From NCBI GenBank assembly GCA_910585015.1, contig CAJUCT010000107.1, positions 1-5,487 of the forward strand: a DNA stretch of 5,487 nucleotides, read 5' to 3'. Below, one piece after another: positions 1 to 4,563 of this stretch. Position 1 is the first letter of the stretch, and every line of letters starts with the position of its first letter. Made by a program: the position numbers and the translations under genes. The notes beneath the pieces were generated by a model, which searched no databases, was not told the origin of the DNA, and saw only the letters and a list, made by a program, of their open reading frames with translations. This DNA comes from an uncultured Acetatifactor sp. (GTDB taxonomy: Bacteria; Bacillota; Clostridia; Lachnospirales; Lachnospiraceae).

Positions 1-841
1 GCCGCGACAATCCTGTAAGTTTGCTTATATCATCGACAGACATATTCATCTTTAATGCATTTCGGGCAACTTCTATTTTTTCTTCTGCTTTGCCTTCTGC
101 TTTGCCTTCTGTCCTGCCTTCATCTTTTGCTTTCTTCATGCCGCTGTTGTAGTCAATCTGTGCCATTTCACGCAAATGGTAAAGCCGCAGCACTTCTTTG
201 TCATTCGCCAGGAATTCCATTTTCTCATTCGCTTTATAAATCGCTGTATCCATAGCCATCAACTCCTTTAGCGTATCATCTGAAATGTTCTGGTCAAAAA
301 AGGTGAGCCAGCGGTGAAGGGAATTGTTCTTTATGTCCTTGCCCGGCAGGGCCTTGAACTTTTTCATATCAATGAAGTGTATTTCCAGTGCATCCGTCAG
401 AAGGCAGTCCCTGTGGGTATCTTCCCAGAGATGGAACACAGTATGGAAATCATCAACCGCCACCGCCTCAAAATTAACGATATTGATCGCAATCACATTG
501 GACAGCAGGCTGTAGTCCTCGCCTTTCGCCAGCCCGCCTGCGAACTCCCTGCTCCAGTAGAAAAGGCTTCTTCTGTCCATATTCCCGTAATCACGTAGCT
601 GAACTTCAATGTTGATCCTTGTGCCGTCCTCGGCCACGGCACGGATATCAAGAATACTCGTCTTGTCACCAACAATCTCTGCCGTGAATGTCCTGTGTTC
701 CACAATTTCAATTTTAACAAGCTTCTTATGTTTTGTTTTTGCCAGGATCGCATTCAGCAGAGACAGGAGCTGTTCTTCATCGCCTTTTTCACCGAACGTC
801 TTCCCGAAAATAAAATCGTTCAGAGGTTTAAATTTATGCAT
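1..841 (-). CDS. Rpn-family PD-(D/E)XK nuclease / transposase-like protein, C-terminus cut by window edge
   Basis: This is a predicted Mg2+-dependent DNA endonuclease of the recombination-promoting (Rpn, PDDEXK_2) group. Family members are cytoplasmic, are often annotated as transposases, and some have been linked to RecA-independent recombination. The frame is open for 280 codons from ATG 841 to the window edge. The N-terminus (residues 4-33) has the usual pattern of an F-K-P-L-N-D-F-I-F-G-K stretch followed by a leucine-rich helix. The nuclease core is visible as ILDIRA (Asp65) and, 14 residues later, IEVQ (Glu79, Gln81), matching the D...ExQ signature. Near residues 238-252 an acidic/basic EGKAEGKAEEK hinge is followed by MSVDDISKLTGLS, the typical family tail, so only a few residues are probably missing. 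The start is supported by AAGGAAGG about 10 bases upstream. It is in the same orientation as the helicase fragment but has its own candidate promoter. Family assignment is firm; the biological role is not. Confidence 0.88.
   Translation of the reverse strand, partial: MHKFKPLNDFIFGKTFGEKGDEEQLLSLLNAILAKTKHKKLVKIEIVEHRTFTAEIVGDKTSILDIRAVAEDGTRINIEVQLRDYGNMDRRSLFYWSREFAGGLAKGEDYSLLSNVIAINIVNFEAVAVDDFHTVFHLWEDTHRDCLLTDALEIHFIDMKKFKALPGKDIKNNSLHRWLTFFDQNISDDTLKELMAMDTAIYKANEKMEFLANDKEVLRLYHLREMAQIDYNSGMKKAKDEGRTEGKAEGKAEEKIEVARNALKMNMSVDDISKLTGLSR
82..129 (-). repeat. 12-bp tandem repeats inside the nuclease gene
   Basis: The unit CTTCTGCTTTGC (plus strand) occurs exactly at 82-93 and 94-105, with degenerate units at 106-117 and 118-129. 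On the coding strand each unit adds a four-residue E-G-K-A-like block to the charged C-terminal hinge of the Rpn-type nuclease. The unit is a multiple of three, so slippage would lengthen or shorten the hinge without breaking the frame. Such EGxxEG hinges are common in this protein family. Confidence 0.75.
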
Positions 842-850
842 AACGATACC

Positions 851-876
851 GCCTTCCTTTCATTATTATCATACCA
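851..876 (-). promoter_or_regulatory. Candidate extended -10 promoter and ribosome binding site of the nuclease gene
   Basis: On the minus strand a TGG-TATGAT extended -10 box lies at 876-868, followed by AAGGAAGG (around 851-860) and the ATG at 841. No good -35 hexamer is present at 17 bases, which fits an extended -10 promoter. The distance from the -10 box to the start codon is short, giving a leader of roughly 20 bases. The ribosome site is clear; the promoter is a sequence match only. Confidence 0.45.
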
Positions 877-937
877 TATGTTTACGCATTTTACTATTGC
901 CTTTTTATGTGTATTTCCAGACACAGTAGCCAGCAGG

Positions 938-957
938 GTGGCGGCTCCCGCCGCCAC
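938..957. other. GC-rich perfect hairpin between helicase remnant and nuclease gene
   Basis: GTGGCGGC (938-945) pairs perfectly with GCCGCCAC (950-957). Read on the minus strand, the 4-base loop is GGGA, which fits the stable GNRA type. It lies 16 bases beyond the stop of the helicase remnant. No T-run follows on the minus strand, so it is not a standard intrinsic terminator. It could protect the 3' end of the helicase mRNA, act in a T-less terminator, or mark an old junction. Confidence 0.5.
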
Positions 958-972
958 TGCCCATGCATACTG

Positions 973-1851
973 TTATGCTGTTTCCGGCTGTTTCCCGCCG
1001 ATGTTTAACTCCGCATCCAGCTCTGCCAAACGTGCAGACTTTCGTTGCAGTTCTTCTTCCTGCGGGAACGGTTTGCCGATCTCTGCTTTTGCTGCTTCCT
1101 GCTGTTGGAGCAGATTAGACAGCTTGATTTTGCAGGTTTCCAAACTTTCCGGCATTTTGTCCAGGGCATTGTCAATACGGGTAAGATTACCGCGGGCATC
1201 TGCACCAGGCTCAACCTGATAGGAGACTGCACCTTTCAGGGTTAGTTTATGGGTAAAGCCACTGAACTTCACGGACAATGCGAATCCTCGGTAGTTACCT
1301 ATAATGACTGGCTCCATGCCTGTGATTTCCCGGCAGGCATCCAGAAGCGCAGTACCAGCGGAAGCCTTGTCTGTGTATGACATACCTTTGATTTCCATGC
1401 CGATAAAACCGTCTGCCGGGTGCGGGTGCTGCTGTAAGGTCTGGATATCGGATTGCAGGCCCTCAATAAAGCCCTGCGCTTCCTGTATCTGTTGTGGGAA
1501 GTTCTTCAGTAAATCATCTTCCAGACGGTACTGCTTGCTGTTGTGGTCGGCTTTCATAATGCGGAGCCTGGAAACTTCAAGGTCAAGATCCATACGCTCC
1601 CTGATACGTGGATCGCCGGCACAAAGGGCTTTTATCTCTGCGAATGACAGGGCAGTTTCATCCACATACTCACAGCTGCGGACAGGAGATTTGCTGGTCA
1701 TAATCTGTGAAATGAATTTCTGCTTGTTCTCCAGAGTCTGCCATAGGTATGCATCGAAGGTACCATTTGTTACATACCGATATACGTGGACTTTTGCGTT
1801 CTGGTTGCCCCTGCGCTCGATACGTCCCTTTCTTTGGATCAGGTCAGTCGG
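973..1851 (-). pseudogene. C-terminal remnant of an ICE-type SNF2/DEAD-like helicase, cut in motif VI
   Basis: The intact family is a very large helicase, often fused to DNA-methylase domains, encoded by Tn1549/CTn-type conjugative elements of Clostridia. It is thought to serve DNA processing of the element. Only about 290 C-terminal codons remain. The frame starts just after a TGA (1854-1852) and enters directly at helicase motif VI, DLIQRKGRIERRGNQN (coding from 1845). This is followed by a conserved stretch containing GTFDAYLWQTLENKQKFISQ and then DETALSFAEIKALCAG. The rest is a charged, coiled-coil-rich tail (QQQEAAKAEIGKPF near the end) and a TAA at 975-973. Both RecA-like lobes apart from motif VI are missing, so it cannot be an active ATPase. 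The internal ATG at 1701 starts an open frame, but no convincing ribosome site was found there and it lies mid-domain. The upstream break coincides with the recombinase end. Identification rests on motif VI and the family tail as I recall it. Confidence 0.82.
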
Positions 1852-1860
1852 TCATTTTTT
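1839..1860. other. Probable integration junction (att half-site) between recombinase end and helicase motif VI
   Basis: On the minus strand an A6 run (1860-1855) is followed by TGACCGACTGACCTGATCC. Here recombinase codons ...NDRLT-stop and helicase codons PTDLIQR are read in different frames over the same bases. A helicase gene is truncated at the position where a serine recombinase gene ends, which is the geometry left by integration of a serine-recombinase element. The exact crossover dinucleotide cannot be fixed without the partner site; GA dinucleotides lie within this stretch. Confidence 0.5.
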
Positions 1861-2381
1861 GCGGACAGTTCAATACATACCTGTCTTTTTCTTTCCCTGC
1901 TCCTACGTTTTCCCTCAATCCCACGCTCCCTCTGTATCTTCTTGGCGCAAACAGGACAATACTTCGATATGCCAGAATCGGGGACATATTCAACACCGCA
2001 CACCGTACAGTGTTTAACGGGTAACGCTGTCCACCGCTTTGTGGGTGTGATATGTAATTCACCGACAAAGCCGATGAATTTATAGTAAATCTTGATTTCC
2101 TGCCTAACCGTTCCGTCTGCCGACTTCTCACGCTCCGAAACAAGTATCTTGTCTATCAGCGCATTTACAACCGTTGCGTCCAGTTCTTTTAAGCCTTGAT
2201 AGTTGCGGATAAGGGAGAGGAAGTCACGGATTCCCTGCGATTTCTCATAGCTTTCATTGAGAGTTTCCGTTACCTCTTTTAATCTCGCTTCGATTTCAAG
2301 CTGTTCTTTCTGGTATTTCCCTGACATCATCTCGAAATTCCGCTCGGTGATACGCTCCATATGCATTAACTTAACCGAAAC

Positions 2382-2396
2382 CCGCTTATAAAGCGG
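2382..2396. repeat. Small perfect inverted repeat in the recombinase fragment
   Basis: CCGCTT (2382-2387) and AAGCGG (2391-2396) form a perfect 6-bp inverted repeat with a 3-base spacer. It lies close to where recognisable recombinase sequence stops (around 2357), so it may relate to the breakpoint. It has no T-run and is not called as a terminator. Confidence 0.4.
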
Positions 2397-2439
2397 ACTT
2401 ACTGAGAATTTACCTGGATCTGGAATCTTTTTCATCAAT

Positions 2440-2529
2440 CAAATTACAATGTTTTTGCAATATTTTGAACGGTTTGTGAAGCTGAAAGTCCTTGATTTAT
2501 CGGTATTCCAGAAAAGTTAGTGCATATGG
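2440..2529. other. Unassigned junction segment between minus-strand and plus-strand remnants
   Basis: This AT-rich stretch lies between the broken recombinase start and the NlpC/P60 remnant. On the plus strand a frame reads ERFVKLKVLDLSVFQKS and stops at TAG 2518-2520. On the minus strand a short frame reads GIPINQGLSASQTVQNIAKTL before a TAA. Neither is recognised. It may be the edge of a lost element or a fragment of another gene. No promoter pair or terminator stands out. Confidence 0.3.
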
Positions 2530-2786
2530 GGCATTACCCTCCCAGCAACAGCGGCCACACAGGGGAAATACTGTTATGACAATGCCATGATAATCAATAA
2601 AAAACAGTTAAAGCCGGGAGATTTGATATTTTATTCCTATGAGGAAAACGGGGAGTTCCGTAATATCTCCCATGTGGCAATCTATGTGGGGATGGGAAGA
2701 TGGTTCATGCGGCAAACCCGTCAAGGGGCGTGGTGCTTGATCCGTTGCGGATCAACAGTGTTGTGTTTTATGCCAGGCCGTATTAG
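2530..2786 (+). pseudogene. NlpC/P60 cell-wall peptidase C-terminal remnant with one-base frameshift
   Basis: NlpC/P60 enzymes cut peptidoglycan stem peptides, and ICEs encode them to open the wall for the conjugation channel. The remnant starts in mid-domain at GITLPATAATQGKYCYDNA, just after a TAG at 2518-2520. It continues with KPGDLIFYSYEENGEFRN and SHVAIYVG, which holds the catalytic histidine. The N-terminal half with the catalytic cysteine is absent. At about 2691 the sequence reads GTGGGGATGGGAAGATGG; one extra A after GGGG would restore the family motif GNGKMVHAANPSRGV. After the shift the correct frame runs from 2700 through VVLDPLRINSVVFYARPY to TAG 2784-2786. The alternative uncorrected frame ends at 2823 with an unrelated tail. 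It is dead on two grounds, truncation and frameshift. Confidence 0.85.
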
Positions 2787-2804
2787 TCGGTCCGGCATTT
2801 TTGG

Positions 2805-2812
2805 AAAGGAAG
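2805..2812 (+). promoter_or_regulatory. Ribosome binding site fixing the start of copy A
   Basis: AAAGGAAG lies 7 bases before ATG 2820. This start is preferred to ATG 2934, which has no purine-rich site upstream. It shows that the original gene began 38 codons earlier, before the in-frame TGA. Confidence 0.65.
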
Positions 2813-2819
2813 TGATGGA

Positions 2820-3686
2820 ATGAAGTTAAATGACATGCTTTTTGTCATAGCCCGCCGTAAAGACGCAGAAACCAATATGCTGATGACATTCGGGGAGTAC
2901 AGGGAAAGGGTTTTGTACTACTGATGCCAGTCTATGGAGGGGGCGGCAAGGCATATAGAGGAAATCCTGATGGGGCGGCAGGATAAGGAGGCATGGGCAA
3001 CGATTAACCACGGGAAAGATTACGCCTATGATGTGTGGTTCTGTCTTGGGGAGCAGGACCTGAAAGATTTTCTCCACGGGCATTACAACAACTGGCCGGA
3101 ATGGTATCTTGATACGGACAGGTGCAGTGATGAGTGCCTCAGGGTATTAGGAGAACACAATATTGACCGTAACGGGGTTTCTATGGGGGATTCCTTCCGG
3201 TATGAGGAACAGGAAAGCCTGTTTGAGCAGGGCGGGCTTTTACAGGATTTTGACAGGGCGGATTACCGGGTGCTGGAATGCTACAGCCAGAATAACCTTC
3301 TGCTGTTAAACCAGAAAACAGGAAAACTTCTGGTGGCAGTGGATGTGAAATGTTATGACCGTTATCCTTATGCCGGGAGAGCCTCAAAGGAAAACAGGGA
3401 GACGGGGATAAAATGGAAACAGGTGGTTTACCTCAACCCGGTTCCGTCACAGCTTGATTTCAAGGCACTAAAGGAAGAATACCGAGAGAGAGGAATGGAA
3501 CTGGTGGAGAAAAGTACGGAGGAAAAGATACAGGATGCTATTTCAAAAGCCGGGGATATGCCGGACGGAAGTCTTGGGGAGGCGATTGACCAGGCAATGG
3601 AAGTTTATCGGAAATCCCGGATGGATGGCAGCGGGGAAATACAGCAGGTGACAAGGCATCCAACATTGAATGGCAGGGGAAGGTAA
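2820..3686 (+). pseudogene. Unnamed ICE accessory protein, copy A, interrupted by in-frame TGA at codon 35
   Basis: I do not recognise the N-terminal two thirds of this protein. From ATG 2820 the frame gives 288 codons with one stop, TGA 2922-2924. Across that stop it aligns without gaps to copy B: EYRERVLYY-stop-CQSMEGAARHIEEIL against EYKEAYLFVSSLSREESAQALKELF, so the TGA replaces a serine, consistent with TCA changed by one base. Other shared blocks include NMLMT near residue 20, FLHGHYN, the DYRVLECYSQNNLLLLN strand region, LLVAVDVKCYDRYPYAG and ETGI. The end (GEAIDQAMEVYRKS) matches the copy B helix, but the last residues diverge and the DpnD-like final strand is missing. Without readthrough only a 34-residue peptide, or an unassisted start at 2934 (250 residues), could be made. 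It is most simply a recently inactivated duplicate. A sequencing error at one base is the main alternative. Confidence 0.7.
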
Positions 3687-3727
3687 AACATGGGGAAATA
3701 AAATTTTCATCCATGCATAAAATTTAA

Positions 3728-3756
3728 TTGACACCGTATATGACACCATTTATAAT
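3728..3756 (+). promoter_or_regulatory. Consensus sigma-70/sigma-A promoter of hicAB
   Basis: TTGACA (3728-3733) and TATAAT (3751-3756) are separated by exactly 17 bases, a perfect match to the vegetative consensus. The AT-rich stretch just upstream (3717-3727) could serve as an UP element. The predicted transcript starts about 12-15 bases before the hicA start codon, so the leader holds little beyond the ribosome site. A promoter this strong is normally held down, which fits repression by HicB. Confidence 0.85.
3729..3752 (+). promoter_or_regulatory. Tandem 12-bp direct repeat in the hicAB promoter, candidate HicB operator
   Basis: TGACACCGTATA (3729-3740) and TGACACCATTTA (3741-3752) match at 10 of 12 positions. 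They fill the space from the -35 to the -10 box. Ribbon-helix-helix repressors often bind tandem sites about one helical turn apart, and the HicB here has such a C-terminal domain. Bound HicB would block RNA polymerase directly. Operator function is inferred. Confidence 0.5.
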
Positions 3757-3776
3757 GATGGCAGGGAGGTATTCTG

Positions 3777-4031
3777 ATGTCAAAGTGGGATAAACTATTA
3801 GAAAAGATATGTTCTTTGTCAAAGGATATGCGTTTTAATGAACTGCGTAAAGTGCTGGAAAGTTACGGTTATGAAATGCACCAGCCGAAAGGAGGCAGCA
3901 GCCATTGTACCTTCCGGAAAGAGGGATGCAGGCCGGTTACGATTCCAAAACATGAGCCGGTAAAGAAAGTATATGTGGAAATGGTTAAAGAAGTAATAGA
4001 GAGTGAGGTGGATACCGATGACGCTGAATGA
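3777..4031 (+). CDS. hicA: HicA toxin, mRNA interferase
   Basis: HicA cleaves mRNA when free of its antitoxin and stops translation, acting in the cytoplasm. The 84-residue product has the small dsRBD-like HicA/YcfA fold: RFNELRKVLESYGYEM, then the KGGSSHCTFRK motif with the catalytic histidine at residue 43, then PVTIPKHEPVKKVYVEMVKE. Length is normal for the family. The ATG is set by AGGGAGGT (3763-3770) six bases upstream. Its 3' end overlaps hicB by 14 bases, so the two are translationally coupled, with the toxin gene first as is usual for hicAB. All key residues are present and the frame is intact, so it is probably functional. The cysteine-rich positions (12, 44, 51) are unremarkable. 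Confidence is high. Confidence 0.93.
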   Translation: MSKWDKLLEKICSLSKDMRFNELRKVLESYGYEMHQPKGGSSHCTFRKEGCRPVTIPKHEPVKKVYVEMVKEVIESEVDTDDAE

Positions 4032-4380
4032 ATATATGGAACTGCCTTACCGTATGGAGGTTGTGCCTGACAAAGAAGAAGGGGGATATGCTGTGACATT
4101 CCCGGAACTGCTGGGGTGCATAACCTGTGGGGCAACTCTGGAATCGGCATTAAGCAATGCAGAGGACGCAAAAAAGGAGTGGCTGCTGGCTGCGCTGGAG
4201 GAAGGGCAGGAGATTCCGGCGCCGGACGGTCTGAATGATTATTCCGGGCAGTTTAAGTTACGGATTCCTAAAAGCCTGCACCGTCAGCTTTCCGAACAAT
4301 CCAAACGGGAAGGGATCAGCATGAACCAGTATTGCTTATATCTTTTATCAAGAAATGATGCAATACATTCGCAGGGTTAG
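4018..4380 (+). CDS. hicB: HicB antitoxin with ribbon-helix-helix DNA-binding domain
   Basis: HicB binds and masks HicA and, through its C-terminal domain, represses the operon. The 120-residue product has the partial RNase H-like HicB fold at residues 10-60 (PYRMEVVPDKEEGGYAVTFP, ELLGCITCGATLESALSNAE, then DAKKEWLLAALE). A P-x-P-rich linker (EIPAPDG) follows. The ribbon-helix-helix region is at about 76-112: GQFKLRIPKSLHRQLSEQSK, then REGISMNQYCLYLLSR. The ATG at 4018 is preferred because GAGGTGG (4005-4011) sits six bases upstream; a GTG at 4003 in the same frame would add five residues but lacks a site of its own. It overlaps hicA by 14 bases and is followed 34 bases later by a strong terminator, closing a two-gene operon. 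Confidence 0.93.
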   Translation: MTLNEYMELPYRMEVVPDKEEGGYAVTFPELLGCITCGATLESALSNAEDAKKEWLLAALEEGQEIPAPDGLNDYSGQFKLRIPKSLHRQLSEQSKREGISMNQYCLYLLSRNDAIHSQG

Positions 4381-4414
4381 GAAGATTACAGTAAAATAAC
4401 AGAGTGATGGGAGA

Positions 4415-4455
4415 AAGCATCTAAGCCTTATATGATATGGTTTGGGTGCTTTTTT
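4415..4455 (+). terminator. Strong rho-independent terminator of hicAB
   Basis: AAGCATCTAAGCC (4415-4427) can pair along all 13 positions, with three G-T wobbles, with GGTTTGGGTGCTT (4439-4451). The loop is 11 bases, and an uninterrupted run of six T (4450-4455) ends the structure. It lies just beyond the hicB stop and separates hicAB from copy B. Confidence 0.88.
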
Positions 4456-4471
4456 CATTGAAAAGGAAATA

Positions 4472-4490
4472 AATCGAATTTCATTCGATT
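4472..4490. repeat. Perfect 8-bp inverted repeat upstream of copy B
   Basis: AATCGAAT (4472-4479) and ATTCGATT (4483-4490) are perfect inverted copies with a 3-base spacer. It could be a protein-binding site for a dimer or a short RNA hairpin. It comes right after the hicAB terminator and opens the hairpin-rich leader region of copy B. Confidence 0.6.
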
Positions 4491-4491
4491 G

Positions 4492-4548
4492 GCAGGTTTG
4501 TGCCTGCGTTGCGACACAAACACTGTATTGTGCGCAAAGAGCAGCGCA
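4492..4548 (+). promoter_or_regulatory. Leader with overlapping, mutually exclusive hairpins before copy B
   Basis: Four short stems compete. GCAGG (4492-4496) pairs with CCTGC (4503-4507). GTTTGTG (4496-4502) pairs with CACAAAC (4515-4521). CACAA (4515-4519) also pairs with TTGTG (4528-4532). TGCGC (4531-4535) pairs with GCGCA (4544-4548). Each stem shares bases with its neighbour, so forming one excludes the next, as in attenuators and some riboregulators. The last stem ends 5 bases before the ribosome site (AGAGG 4553-4557). No T-run is present, so control of translation is likelier than of termination. An oriT or protein site is another option. Function is inferred. Confidence 0.35.
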
Positions 4549-4563
4549 GAAAAGAGGTAGCAT

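Larger units (their letters stand above)
1839..2438 (-). pseudogene. C-terminal fragment of a large serine recombinase (DUF4368-type tail with zinc ribbon)
   Basis: Large serine recombinases of the TnpX/Tn4451 type excise and insert Clostridia mobile elements. The intact proteins run over 500 residues; about 199 codons survive, lacking the catalytic serine domain and most of the recombinase domain. Residues 28-70 (ERITERNFEMMSGKYQKEQ and the following charged helix) match the coiled-coil segment. Residues 86-126 (ELDATVVNALIDKILVSERE, then EIKIYYKFIGFVG) match the DUF4368 region. A zinc ribbon follows with Cys144, Cys147, Cys161 and Cys164 (CX2C-X13-CX2C), then a basic KRRSRERKRQ tail. The first ~27 residues look unrelated, and an in-frame TGA sits immediately upstream of the TTG/ATG at 2438/2435, so the 5' part was lost by rearrangement. 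Its last codons overlap the helicase remnant by 13 bases, as expected when a recombinase gene lies at an element end. Confidence 0.83.

Noticed and set aside
82..129. Tandem repeats as a CRISPR array
   Set aside because: Units are 12 bases with no spacers and lie in frame inside a protein-coding hinge.
609..1219. Plus-strand open frames opposite the nuclease gene and the helicase end
   Set aside because: The minus-strand frames here have recognisable domains and ribosome sites; the plus-strand products are low-complexity shadows.
1304..2017. Long plus-strand open frame of about 237 codons
   Set aside because: It lies antisense to the helicase remnant and the recombinase tail, spans their junction, is rich in Ser/Arg/Cys in a way typical of shadow frames, and resembles no family.
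2922..2924. TGA in copy A as a selenocysteine codon
   Set aside because: The matching residue in copy B is serine, no clear hairpin follows directly, and nothing about the protein suggests a redox site.
3701..3725. AAATTTT...AAAATTT inverted repeat as a terminator of copy A
   Set aside because: The stem is only A-T pairs, the loop is 11 bases and no T-run follows; it more likely reflects the AT-rich sequence upstream of the hicAB promoter.
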